A DNA stretch of 55,533 nt from Clostridia bacterium (GTDB taxonomy: Bacteria > Bacillota > Clostridia > Oscillospirales > CAG-382). Of this stretch, positions 9,696 through 18,263 are shown one piece after another. A program made the position numbers and the translations under genes. The stretch lies in contig JAFOBR010000067.1 of NCBI GenBank assembly GCA_017381715.1, positions 1 through 55,533 on the forward strand, given 5' to 3'. The notes beneath the pieces are model-generated. The model ran no database searches, was not told where the DNA came from, and saw nothing but the letters and a program-made list of their open reading frames with translations. Numbering within the stretch: the first letter of the stretch is position 1; every line of letters starts with the position of its first letter.

Positions 9696-11345
9696 ATGGA
9701 AAAAATAATTAAAGGCGTAGGTAACGCTCCTCACAGATCACTTTATCACGCTTTGGGCATGACAAACGAAGAATTGAATAAACCTATGATTGGTATTGTC
9801 AGCTCATATAATGAAATAGTTCCCGGTCATATGAATCTTGATAAGATCGTGGAAGCGGTTCGTATGGGTGTGGCAATGGCAGGAGGAAATCCCGTTGTGT
9901 TTCCTGCTATCGCCGTGTGCGACGGTATAGCTATGGGACACGAAGGAATGAAATACTCCCTTGTTACCCGTGATCTTATTGCAGATTCCACTGAAGCTAT
10001 GGTTCGTGCTCACGGATTTGACGCTCTCGTTATGGTGCCCAACTGCGATAAAAACGTACCCGGTCTCCTTATGGCGGCGGCACGTCTTAATATACCCACC
10101 GTTTTCGTCAGCGGAGGTCCTATGCTTGCAGGCAGAGTTGGCGGCAAAAAAAGAAGTCTTTCCAGTATGTTCGAAGCTGTAGGTCAGTACAACGCAGGCA
10201 AAATAGGGGAATGTGAGCTTGAAGAATTCGAGTGTAAAGTGTGTCCCACTTGCGGTTCCTGCTCGGGTATGTATACCGCAAACTCCATGAATTGTCTTAC
10301 CGAAGTTTTAGGTATGGGACTTAAGGGCAACGGAACTATTCCCGCTGTATACTCTTCCCGTATCGAGCTGGCAAAGCACGCAGGCATGGCGGTTATGGAA
10401 ATGCTTGAAAAGAATATCCGCCCTCTGGATATTATGACAGAAAAAGCATTTATGAACGCTCTTGCCGTTGATATGGCATTGGGATGTTCTACCAACAGTA
10501 TGCTTCATCTTCCCGCAATCGCCCACGAATGCGGAATAGATATAGATCTTGATATTGCAAACGGAATTAGCGCAAAAACTCCCAACCTCTGCCACCTTGC
10601 TCCCGCAGGACCTACCTATATGGAAGACCTTAACGAAGCTGGTGGTGTTTACGCCGTTATGAACGAGCTTACCAAAAAGGATCTGCTGTATACCGATTGC
10701 ATTACCGTCAGCGGTAGAACCGTAGGAGAGAATATTAAAAACTGCGTTAATCTCGATCCTGAGGTTATCCGTCCCATTGAAAATCCCTACAGCGCGACGG
10801 GCGGTATCGCAGTACTTAAAGGCAACCTTGCCCCCGAAGGAAGCGTTGTAAAACGCTCTGCCGTACTTCCCGAAATGCTGGTACACGAAGGTCCCGCACG
10901 GGTATTCGATTGTGAAGAGGACGCACAGGCGGCAATAGACGCAGGTAAAATCAACACCGGTGACGTTGTTGTTATCCGCTACGAAGGACCCAAGGGAGGT
11001 CCCGGTATGCGTGAAATGCTTAACCCCACCTCCGCAATTATGGGAATGGGCTTGGGCAGCTCCGTGGCTCTTATTACTGACGGACGCTTCAGCGGTGCAA
11101 CCAGAGGCGCTTGTATCGGTCACGTTTCTCCCGAAGCGGCTTCCGGCGGCGCTATCGGTATTGTAAAAGAAGGTGATATCATCAGTATAAATATCCCCGA
11201 AAACACGCTAGAGCTTAAAATCAGCGAAGAGGAATTTGCTTCCCGTATGGCATCCTTTGAGCCCAAAACAAAGCCTCTTTCCGGTTATCTCAAACGCTAT
11301 GCCGCGTTGGTTTCCAGCGGTGCGAAAGGTGCGATACTTAACTGA
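9696..11345 (+). CDS. ilvD: dihydroxy-acid dehydratase
   Basis: Iron-sulfur dehydratase that gives 2-oxoisovalerate and 2-oxo-3-methylvalerate, the last shared step of the valine and isoleucine pathways. Cluster cysteines are seen in [22 protein letters not shown] and [19 protein letters not shown]. The C-terminal swivel domain has the [13 protein letters not shown] motif. The length of 549 residues is typical. The stop overlaps the next gene's start by one base (TGATG). Confidence 0.95.
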   Translation: MEKIIKGVGNAPHRSLYHALGMTNEELNKPMIGIVSSYNEIVPGHMNLDKIVEAVRMGVAMAGGNPVVFPAIAVCDGIAMGHEGMKYSLVTRDLIADSTEAMVRAHGFDALVMVPNCDKNVPGLLMAAARLNIPTVFVSGGPMLAGRVGGKKRSLSSMFEAVGQYNAGKIGECELEEFECKVCPTCGSCSGMYTANSMNCLTEVLGMGLKGNGTIPAVYSSRIELAKHAGMAVMEMLEKNIRPLDIMTEKAFMNALAVDMALGCSTNSMLHLPAIAHECGIDIDLDIANGISAKTPNLCHLAPAGPTYMEDLNEAGGVYAVMNELTKKDLLYTDCITVSGRTVGENIKNCVNLDPEVIRPIENPYSATGGIAVLKGNLAPEGSVVKRSAVLPEMLVHEGPARVFDCEEDAQAAIDAGKINTGDVVVIRYEGPKGGPGMREMLNPTSAIMGMGLGSSVALITDGRFSGATRGACIGHVSPEAASGGAIGIVKEGDIISINIPENTLELKISEEEFASRMASFEPKTKPLSGYLKRYAALVSSGAKGAILN

Positions 11346-12538
11346 TGAGAGCAGTAAAATTAAAAGAAATATATACAAATCTTCTCTCTCTAGCGGTTTT
11401 TCCGAAATTGTTGGAAGATAGCGTTGTTCTCGCCCTTTGCGAATATCTCTGCGCAGAAGACGATACAGACATGCGTGTTTCAGAGTATGCAAACTTCGTT
11501 TCAAAGGTTTTTTCCTGCGGAAGCTCTTTTGCAAAGCATTTGCAAAATCTTGTTAATGACGATGAAAACGTGTATATCCGTACCATCGGTGCAGGGAAGA
11601 CCCCGTCTGTTGCTTTGGAAAAAGCGGTTAACGCAGAGCTTGATATTCTCCAAAGTGTTTCGGAAATAACTCCGGAATTGCTTAAAGCAAATATCGATTA
11701 CTGCGGTTATCTGCCTGATTTCGATGTTGAAAAGGTGAATATACCCGATGAATACAGATACCGTTGTAACAACGTAAACAGATTCGGATTTGGTATTTAT
11801 TCCAAATACAAAATGTTTTATCTTGATGATGATCGGTGTATCGTTCCCGTTAAAAACCCTGATAGCATCACACTTTCCGAACTTGTGGATTACAAAAACG
11901 AGCAAAATGTGATTATAGAAAACACATTAGCTCTTCTTGAAGGAAAGCCTGCCGCAAATATTCTGCTTACGGGTGATGCGGGTACCGGTAAATCCTCCAC
12001 CATTAAAGCCGTGGCAAATGAGCTGTACGGAAAAGGACTTCGTATCCTTGAGGTGCGTAAGGAACAGCTTTATGCCCTTCCCGAAATTTTGGATCAGTTA
12101 AGCGAAAATCCTTTGAAATTCATTATTTTCGTTGATGATCTTTCCTTCCGTGAGGATGACGATAACTTCGGCGCACTTAAAGCAATTCTGGAAGGCAGCG
12201 TTTCCGCACGTTCGGGCAACGTGGTTATATACGCCACCAGCAACCGCAGACATCTGGTTAAGGAAACCTTTTCCGGCAGAGAAGGGGACGATGTTCACCG
12301 TAACGATACTATGCAGGAAATACTCTCGCTTTCTGCCCGCTTCGGAATTCATCTTTCCTTCTACAAGCCCAACAGGGAAACATATCTGCACATTGTTACC
12401 CATCTTGCTAATGAAAAAGGAATTTCCGTTCCCAAGGACGAAATGTACGTTCTGGCAGAACGCTTCGCTCTTGAAAAGGGCGGCAGAAGCGCAAGAGCGG
12501 CAAAACAGTTTGTGGATAGCCTCATTACAAAACGATAA
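11345..12538 (+). CDS. DUF815-type AAA+ ATP-binding protein
   Basis: AAA+ ATPase of the DUF815 family, cellular role unknown. The N-terminal 190 residues are helical and unassigned. The ATPase part has Walker A GDAGTGKSST, Walker B FIIFVDDLSF, and a sensor-1-like YATSNRRHLV, followed by a helical lid and the family-typical FSGREGDDVHRNDTMQE region. At 397 residues it fits the family. It overlaps ilvD by one base and ends at a strong terminator, so it is the last gene of the branched-chain operon, although no metabolic link is evident. Confidence 0.85.
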   Translation: MRAVKLKEIYTNLLSLAVFPKLLEDSVVLALCEYLCAEDDTDMRVSEYANFVSKVFSCGSSFAKHLQNLVNDDENVYIRTIGAGKTPSVALEKAVNAELDILQSVSEITPELLKANIDYCGYLPDFDVEKVNIPDEYRYRCNNVNRFGFGIYSKYKMFYLDDDRCIVPVKNPDSITLSELVDYKNEQNVIIENTLALLEGKPAANILLTGDAGTGKSSTIKAVANELYGKGLRILEVRKEQLYALPEILDQLSENPLKFIIFVDDLSFREDDDNFGALKAILEGSVSARSGNVVIYATSNRRHLVKETFSGREGDDVHRNDTMQEILSLSARFGIHLSFYKPNRETYLHIVTHLANEKGISVPKDEMYVLAERFALEKGGRSARAAKQFVDSLITKR

Positions 12539-12542
12539 ATAA

Positions 12543-12580
12543 AAAGCTTTTCCTTAATTACGGGGAAAAGCTTTGTTTTT
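12543..12580 (+). terminator. terminator of the ilv-leu operon
   Basis: AAAGCTTTTCC (12543-12553) pairs with GGAAAAGCTTT (12564-12574), followed by GTTTTTT. It directly follows the DUF815 gene and ends the operon. Confidence 0.9.
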
Positions 12581-12591
12581 TGTAATAACTA

Positions 12592-12620
12592 TTGAAACAG
12601 CGGTATGTTAATGATATAAT
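12592..12620 (+). promoter_or_regulatory. sigma-A promoter
   Basis: TTGAAA at 12592-12597, a 17-base spacer, and TATAAT at 12615-12620, just after the operon terminator and 23 bases before the next gene. Confidence 0.8.
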
Positions 12621-12642
12621 ACCAATATAAAGGGGTTTGAAA

Positions 12643-13329
12643 ATGAATCAAAATAGCGATAAAATTACATATACAACCTTTAAACACGATATAAAGCTTT
12701 CCGTCATCTTCGGAATCTGCTTTACTCATTTAATCGCGTTTACTTCGCTTATGCTGTACGTTTTGATCTTCATATTACCCGAAGAGATAAACCTTGCTCC
12801 GGGCAGAGCCGCTCTTGCGGTAGTTACTGTTTTTATAGGCGCTTTTCTCGTTGCGGTTACCGTATATTCGGGATGGCAGTTTGCGTATTATTGCGGCATA
12901 TTAAGAACTGATTATATTTTTGATTCCGATGGAATTCACGCAAAAGGTCTGTTTAAAAGACAGTTTATGCCTTGGTCACAGATAAAGGATTTCGGATTTA
13001 CATTTGTAATGTACCACAGAGAACTCAGACATTATTCCCGCTATTCAAAAGCAAAAGTGTTAAGAAAAACGGGCAGAATATTCAAAGCGTATTTTTCAGA
13101 TACGGCTTGCGAGACCTTGACCAACGCGCAAAAGGAGATCAAGGGAAAACGCATAAACTTTTACATTATCTTTCCTTTGTCAACGCCGACAATCGAACAC
13201 TACGAAGGTATGACATGGGTGCGTGAATTTGTTGATCTTACCGAAGAAAAGACAGGTATCAAGCCTCACGTTCCGGGGAAAATTCATTCGTTTCTGTATC
13301 CCGAAAAAATATATGATATTACCGAATAA
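12643..13329 (+). CDS. membrane protein with cytoplasmic PH-like domain, function unknown
   Basis: A 228-residue protein with two predicted membrane segments (about residues 20-45 and 60-85), followed by a soluble part. The first soluble stretch (TDYIFDSDGIHAKGLFKRQFMPWSQIKDFGF) has the strand pattern of bacterial PH-like/YcxB-like domains, often seen just after a two-helix membrane anchor. I do not recognise a specific family. Start ATG at 12643 has AAAGGGG seven bases upstream. It has its own promoter; the GLUG protein follows after 14 bases, so the two may be co-transcribed. Confidence 0.75.
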   Translation: MNQNSDKITYTTFKHDIKLSVIFGICFTHLIAFTSLMLYVLIFILPEEINLAPGRAALAVVTVFIGAFLVAVTVYSGWQFAYYCGILRTDYIFDSDGIHAKGLFKRQFMPWSQIKDFGFTFVMYHRELRHYSRYSKAKVLRKTGRIFKAYFSDTACETLTNAQKEIKGKRINFYIIFPLSTPTIEHYEGMTWVREFVDLTEEKTGIKPHVPGKIHSFLYPEKIYDITE

Positions 13330-13343
13330 AGGACGAATTTGAT

Positions 13344-14591
13344 TTGAACAATAAAAAGGTTCTGTATTTAATAATTGCTGTGCTGTTTATTTTGGCAGCG
13401 GTACTTGCAATTATGCTTGTTTTACCCGAAAACGAAGAAAATTCAAAAGCGGAATCGGATATTTCACAAACGTTTGATATAAGCGAAATTTCCCGGGAAA
13501 TAAGCGAAAGCAGCAGTGAAGAAATCTCCGAAAGTGTTTCGGCGGAAATTTCGGAAGAAAGTATACTTCCGGATATCTCTTTCGTTCCCGCTGTTTCCGA
13601 TGAAGTCAGCGAACCTGCAGATACGCCTTCTTTACCGCCTGAAGAGGAAACGAGTACTCTCGACGAGGTTTCCGAAGAACCGCAGGTACTTATAACCGTT
13701 CCGCAGATCACCGTTCCGCAAGTTACAGGCAGTGCCTGGGACGGAAGCGTTTCCTCAGGATTTGAAAAGGGAAGCGGTACACAAAACGATCCGTACGTTA
13801 TTTCCAATCCCGCACAGCTTGCTTTCTTTCGGGATAGCGTGAATTCGGGCAATGATTACGAGGGAAAATATATTTTGCTTTCACAAAGTATCAGAATTTC
13901 TGATATCGATGGCACAACAGTTCCCGATACATCTGATATACTCTGGGAAGGTATAGGCACAGAATTCAACCCCTTCCGCGGCAGCTTTGACGGTAGCGCA
14001 AACGCAGTTTTCGGTTTGTACGGTGACGGGCTGTTCGTTGTTATAGAAGGTAATGTAAAAGATGTAATTATTGCAGATTCATACATAACCTCCGGCGGCG
14101 CTGTGGTTGCAACCGCTATGAAAAACTACGAAATTTCCGATCACGACCCCATAATTTCGGGCTGCGCTGTTATTAACAGCACGGTCTGCGGCATTGGCGG
14201 TGTTGTCGGTTATGCCGACGGATACAGCATTATTTCATGTTCTAATTTTGCACCCGTTAACGGTAACAGCGAATGGGTAGGCGGAGTCGTGGGCGAATTT
14301 GCACACGGCACAATGAAAAATTGCTATAATGTCGGAAGTGTTTCCGGCGGTGCAATGTGCGGCGGTATCGTAGGTAACGGCTTTAATTGTAGCTTTGAAG
14401 ATTGCTATAATGTCGGTACGGTAGAAGGCAAAAAGTTTTCCGGAGGCTTTGCTGCGGTTGATTACACAAGTACTTATAAATCCTGCGGATATCTTGAAAC
14501 TGTTTCCGAATACGCATATTCTTCGGCAGATGGCGCTTTTGTAAAAAACGTAAAAGGTATACTTATTTTTTCAAACAATGATATTGGATAA
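13344..14591 (+). CDS. GLUG-repeat surface protein with Ser/Glu-rich stalk
   Basis: A 415-residue protein. An N-terminal membrane anchor or uncleaved signal (residues 6-26, LYLIIAVLFILAAVLAIMLV) is followed by a low-complexity stalk (about residues 33-115) built from Ser-Glu/Asp-Ile/Val repeats such as ISEISREISESSSEEIS. Then comes a segment starting GSGTQNDPYVISNPAQLAFF, typical of the opening of GLUG-repeat surface proteins, and tandem GLUG-like units (GGVVGYADG, GGVVGEFAHG, GGIVGNGF, each followed by a CxNxGxV turn) at about 285-375. The start is TTG at 13344 with AAAGGA upstream; no ATG is suitable. Probably cell-surface exposed; ligand unknown. Confidence 0.8.
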   Translation: MNNKKVLYLIIAVLFILAAVLAIMLVLPENEENSKAESDISQTFDISEISREISESSSEEISESVSAEISEESILPDISFVPAVSDEVSEPADTPSLPPEEETSTLDEVSEEPQVLITVPQITVPQVTGSAWDGSVSSGFEKGSGTQNDPYVISNPAQLAFFRDSVNSGNDYEGKYILLSQSIRISDIDGTTVPDTSDILWEGIGTEFNPFRGSFDGSANAVFGLYGDGLFVVIEGNVKDVIIADSYITSGGAVVATAMKNYEISDHDPIISGCAVINSTVCGIGGVVGYADGYSIISCSNFAPVNGNSEWVGGVVGEFAHGTMKNCYNVGSVSGGAMCGGIVGNGFNCSFEDCYNVGTVEGKKFSGGFAAVDYTSTYKSCGYLETVSEYAYSSADGAFVKNVKGILIFSNNDIG

Positions 14592-14597
14592 TAGTAT

Positions 14598-14624
14598 GGC
14601 AGGATTAATCCTGCCGTATTTTTT
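14598..14624 (+). terminator. terminator after GLUG gene
   Basis: GGCAGGA (14598-14604) pairs with TCCTGCC (14609-14615), followed by GTATTTTTT. It separates the GLUG gene from the blaI-like operon. Confidence 0.85.
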
Positions 14625-14633
14625 GAATACATA

Positions 14634-14686
14634 TTGACAAAACGTGTTTAATGTGTTAGACTAATGTTGTCGATTGGATTAGACAA
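14634..14686 (+). promoter_or_regulatory. promoter and two operator-like dyads before the first blaI-like gene
   Basis: TTGACA (14634-14639), a 17-base spacer, and TAGACT (14657-14662). Two imperfect inverted repeats overlap or follow it: 14646-14661 (GTTTAA...TTAGAC, covering the -10) and 14667-14686 (TTGTC...GACAA). This fits autorepression by the BlaI-type protein encoded next; binding is inferred. Confidence 0.65.
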
Positions 14687-14705
14687 AATAGAAAGGGGTA
14701 TCATT

Positions 14706-15068
14706 ATGGAAAACACACCAAAAGTTTTTGAAAGCGAATACAGATTTTGCCTTATTCTTTGGGAAAACGAGCCTATCTCTTGCTCTGCGCTTGCCGCTAT
14801 ATGCAAGGAAAAACTGGAATGGTCCCGTACAACCACATATACGGTTATAAAGCGTCTGTGCGAGCGTGGTGTTGCCATTAATGAAAATTCTATTGTCCGT
14901 TCTCTTGTAAGTAAGGACGAAGTTCAGGTTTCCGAACTTGACGAATTATTTGAAAAACGCTTTGAAGGTTCTTTGCCTGCGTTTATTGCCGCCTTTGCAA
15001 AGCATCAAAAGCTTTCTCAAAAGGATGTGGACGATATCCGCAAGATTATTGAACGTGGAGATAAGTAA
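14706..15068 (+). CDS. BlaI/MecI/CopY family transcriptional repressor
   Basis: A 120-residue winged-helix repressor. The N-terminal wing-HTH reads ESEYRFCLILWENEPISCSAL...TTTYTVIKRLCERG, and the C-terminal dimerisation helices (LFEKRFEGSLPAFIAAFAKHQKLSQKDV) are where M56 proteases cleave in BlaI. I use ATG at 14706 (AAAGGGG upstream) in place of an in-frame codon at 14664 lying inside the operator region. The stop is two bases before the M56 gene, the usual blaI-blaR1 pairing. It probably represses its own operon; the signal is unlikely to be a beta-lactam given the partner. Confidence 0.9.
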   Translation: MENTPKVFESEYRFCLILWENEPISCSALAAICKEKLEWSRTTTYTVIKRLCERGVAINENSIVRSLVSKDEVQVSELDELFEKRFEGSLPAFIAAFAKHQKLSQKDVDDIRKIIERGDK

Positions 15069-15070
15069 AA

Positions 15071-17233
15071 ATGTCAAAGTTTTTTCTTGATATATTAAAT
15101 TTAAGCATTACCGCAAGCTGGCTTATAGTTGCGGTAATAGCTACGCGCTTTATTTTCAGAAAACGCGCCCCTAAATGGGTGAACTGCTTGCTTTGGTCTT
15201 TGGTAGGACTTCGTTTGCTCTTACCCTTTACAATCGAAAGTCCATTTTCTCTTTCCGTTAACAGGGAAGTGATCAACACAGATGCGGTTTACGGTGAGGC
15301 TCCTGAGGATACCGTTCCCCCTGTAGATGACACTATCGTTCCTCCCTCAGTTAACGAAGGAGGTCAATCACAGCAAAAACCCGAAACGGAGAACGATACC
15401 CAAAATCCGGATGTAGTTCCCGAACCCGCGCCCGAAACAGATAAGGATAAAGAATACATTCAAAGCGGTTTGGACGTTTTGGATGACCGTATTAATCCCG
15501 TTATTAACGGCGCCGTTTCTTCTGTTTCCAAAACAGAAAAAGACCCTGTACACAAGCTTGTAAGCGTGCTTTGCTATATTTGGCTTGCGGGTGTTGGGGC
15601 AATGCTTACCTATGCCGTTATCGTTTACTTTTTACTTAAGCGCCGTGTTTCCGCTTCCGTTCCTTGTGAAAATTCCGTAAGAAAGAGCGAAAGGGTGGAT
15701 ACCCCGTTTATTCTGGGCATATTCCGCCCCAGAATTTATCTTCCTTTCGGTCTGTCAGAACAAACGGAAGAGTGCGTAGTATCTCACGAGATTGCCCATC
15801 TCAAAAGAAAAGACCATTTAATAAAACCGCTTGGATATGCCATTCTTTCGGTTTATTGGTTTAATCCTCTGGTGTGGGTAGCCTATATCCTTCTGTGCCG
15901 TGATATCGAAAGTGCTTGCGACGAGAAGGTTATAAAGAATATGGACACTGAAGCAAGAAAGGCTTATGCAACCGCACTCCTTGAGTGCAGTTTGCGTAAA
16001 AACTATATATATGCTTGTCCTCTTGCCTTTGGTGAGACAGGAGTGAAAAACAGAGTGAAAAACACAATAAATTATAGAAAACCTGCATTCTGGGTCATTA
16101 TTTCCGCCCTTTTGGTTTGTGTTACAGTTTCTGTATTGTTTCTTACAAGCCCTGGAAAAGCGGAAAATGATATTTCCGAAACCATTTCCGAAGATTCACG
16201 CCAAACCGAATCTTCAGATACTTCCGTCACCGATGTTTCCGATGATGTTACTTCATCAGACGTCAGCGAATACATCGGTGAGGTTTCGGTAAGTGATGAA
16301 GTTTCTTCCGAATCTTCGGATACCGACGTGAGCGAAGAAATATCCGATGAAGTGAGCGAGGAAGAATCTGGAGAAGAGTCAACGCCTGTAGAAGATGAAG
16401 ATGTTTCCCACGAACATTCTTTTGAATTGGCGTACGATGAAACCGGGCATTGGCAGCAGTGTGGGTGCGGTGAGGAACAAGACTTTTCAGCACATTCCTA
16501 TGCAACGGGCGAGCTTAATAGCGATGGTACGAAGAAACAGTGGTGTACGGTTTGTTATCTTTCGAAAATCGTAACATATGCATTCCCCGCGCCATCTACC
16601 TATATGAAATTTGAACTGAGTAGCGACGGATCCTATTATAGTATTGTTGAATATAATGGTGATGTTGTCGATCTTATTATACCTTCAGTTCATAATGGAA
16701 AGCCGGTGAAAAAAATTGGCTTTTCTGCTTTTAGAGAAAAAGGGTGGTTTAACAGCGTCTATATACCTGGCAGCATAACGCATATTGGTGCTCGTGCTTT
16801 TGAAAGTACCGAAATTGACAATCTTTATTTTTCTTTTGGATTAAAAGAGATTGGAGAAAGCGCTTTTGCATATTGCTACTTAAAAGAACTCAAATTACCT
16901 AATAGCTTAGAGAAAATTGGTCCGTATGCTTTCAGATCAAATTGGTTAATAACCCAATTATACATCCCCGGCAGTGTAGTTCAAATTGACACAGGAGCTT
17001 TTTACCAGATAGATAGCTTGAGATTGATTTACATATCTAAATCTGTTCAGATTATAGGAACTGATGCGTTTTTCTCACACATAGGTCTAACCAAAAGAAT
17101 TCTGTGTGAAGCAGATGAAAAACCTGACGGGTGGCACGATGGCTGGAAGGCCGGTTGCTACGGAAACATTGAATGGAACTGTGCTTATTCAAGATATAAA
17201 TATTTTGTAGATAATTTTGATTACTGGTTTTAA
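15071..17233 (+). CDS. M56 (BlaR1-like) membrane protease with LRR ectodomain
   Basis: A 720-residue sensor protease. N-terminal membrane helices (about 8-28 and 37-55), an acidic/proline-rich loop, and a third helix near 165-188 precede the zinc motif H239-E-I-A-H243 and the SACDEK motif of the M56 family. A fourth helix (about 337-357) leads outside to a Ser/Asp/Glu-rich stalk (about 365-450), a small Cys/His module (HEHSFELAYDETGHW, CGCG, CTVC), and BspA-like leucine-rich repeats (about 525-690, repeats such as IPGSITHIGARAFE). BlaR1 has a penicillin-binding domain at this place; none is seen here. It likely senses a surface or peptide signal and cleaves the upstream repressor. Confidence 0.88.
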   Translation: MSKFFLDILNLSITASWLIVAVIATRFIFRKRAPKWVNCLLWSLVGLRLLLPFTIESPFSLSVNREVINTDAVYGEAPEDTVPPVDDTIVPPSVNEGGQSQQKPETENDTQNPDVVPEPAPETDKDKEYIQSGLDVLDDRINPVINGAVSSVSKTEKDPVHKLVSVLCYIWLAGVGAMLTYAVIVYFLLKRRVSASVPCENSVRKSERVDTPFILGIFRPRIYLPFGLSEQTEECVVSHEIAHLKRKDHLIKPLGYAILSVYWFNPLVWVAYILLCRDIESACDEKVIKNMDTEARKAYATALLECSLRKNYIYACPLAFGETGVKNRVKNTINYRKPAFWVIISALLVCVTVSVLFLTSPGKAENDISETISEDSRQTESSDTSVTDVSDDVTSSDVSEYIGEVSVSDEVSSESSDTDVSEEISDEVSEEESGEESTPVEDEDVSHEHSFELAYDETGHWQQCGCGEEQDFSAHSYATGELNSDGTKKQWCTVCYLSKIVTYAFPAPSTYMKFELSSDGSYYSIVEYNGDVVDLIIPSVHNGKPVKKIGFSAFREKGWFNSVYIPGSITHIGARAFESTEIDNLYFSFGLKEIGESAFAYCYLKELKLPNSLEKIGPYAFRSNWLITQLYIPGSVVQIDTGAFYQIDSLRLIYISKSVQIIGTDAFFSHIGLTKRILCEADEKPDGWHDGWKAGCYGNIEWNCAYSRYKYFVDNFDYWF

Positions 17234-17240
17234 AGTAAAA

Positions 17241-17277
17241 AAAGACCACCGATTTTATTTCGGTGGTCTTTTTTTAT
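17241..17277. terminator. bidirectional terminator between M56 gene and argF
   Basis: AAAGACCACCGA (17241-17252) pairs with TCGGTGGTCTTT (17260-17271), T-rich on both strands. It serves the M56 gene (+) and the arginine operon (-). Confidence 0.9.
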
Positions 17278-18263
17278 ACAAGTGTTGCTGCCATTACGGC
17301 TTTAATGGTGTGCATACGGTTTTCTGCTTCGTCGAAGACGATTGAATTTTCGCTTTCAAATACCTCGTCGGTAACCTCCATACAGTCGATACCGAACTTT
17401 TCGTATATTTCCTTGCCGGTGGTGGTCTTAAGATCGTGGAATGCGGGGAGGCAATGCATAAAGCGGCACTGCTTGCCTGCAATATTCATAAGTTCGGTTG
17501 TAACGCGGTATGGGGTAAGCTCCTCAATACGCTCTTTCCAGACTTCGTCGGGCTCACCCATAGAAACCCAAACGTCGGTATATATTACGTCTGCGTTTAC
17601 AACAGCTTTTTTAGGGTCGGTGATAAACTCAAGCACCGCACCCGTTTCGGAAGCAATTCTTTTACATTCATCAACAAGTTCGGGGTTAGGGAAGTACTTC
17701 TCGGGTGCGCAGGCAACAAAATGCATACCCATCTTGGCACATCCCACCATAAGGGAATTACCCATATTATAGCGGGCGTCACCCATATAAACCAGCTTTT
17801 TTCCCTTAAGATCGCCGCAATGTTCTTGAATAGTAAGAAAATCCGCCAGTATCTGGGTGGGGTGGAATTCGTTGGTGAGTCCGTTCCAAACGGGCACTCC
17901 TGCGTAGCGCGCCAGTTCTTCAACGATCTCCTGTCCGTATCCGCGGTATTCGATACCGTCAAACATTCTGCCAAGCACTCTTGCCGTGTCTGCAATACTT
18001 TCCTTTTTGCCTATCTGGGAACCTTTAGGGTCAAGATAAACGGGGTGCATACCAAGATCAGCCGCCGCTACTTCAAAAGCACAGCGGGTTCTGGTGCTGG
18101 TTTTTTCAAAAACCAGAGCTATACTTTTTCCCTCACAAAGTCTGTGGGGAATACCTGCTTTTTTCTTTGCCTTAAGCTCTGCGCTTAATTTAAGCAGTTC
18201 GTTTATTTCTTCTGGTGTATAATCAAGTAATTTTAAAAAGCTTCTGTTTTTAAACTGTTCCAT
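17274..18263 (-). CDS. argF: ornithine carbamoyltransferase
   Basis: Makes citrulline from ornithine and carbamoyl phosphate. The phosphate-binding [11 protein letters not shown], the DxxxxNDL-type region ([18 protein letters not shown]) and the catalytic MHCLPAF are present. The length of 329 residues is normal. I set the start at the ATG at 18263, which shares a base with the argD stop and has AAGGAG upstream; the longer frame would add six residues inside argD. Last gene of the arginine operon. Confidence 0.94.
   Translation of the reverse strand: MEQFKNRSFLKLLDYTPEEINELLKLSAELKAKKKAGIPHRLCEGKSIALVFEKTSTRTRCAFEVAAADLGMHPVYLDPKGSQIGKKESIADTARVLGRMFDGIEYRGYGQEIVEELARYAGVPVWNGLTNEFHPTQILADFLTIQEHCGDLKGKKLVYMGDARYNMGNSLMVGCAKMGMHFVACAPEKYFPNPELVDECKRIASETGAVLEFITDPKKAVVNADVIYTDVWVSMGEPDEVWKERIEELTPYRVTTELMNIAGKQCRFMHCLPAFHDLKTTTGKEIYEKFGIDCMEVTDEVFESENSIVFDEAENRMHTIKAVMAATLV

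Noticed and set aside
14706-17233. Beta-lactam resistance regulator (blaI-blaR1 or mecI-mecR1).
   Set aside because: The M56 proteins lack a penicillin-binding ectodomain, and no beta-lactamase or PBP2a-type gene is nearby. Only the signalling chassis is shared.
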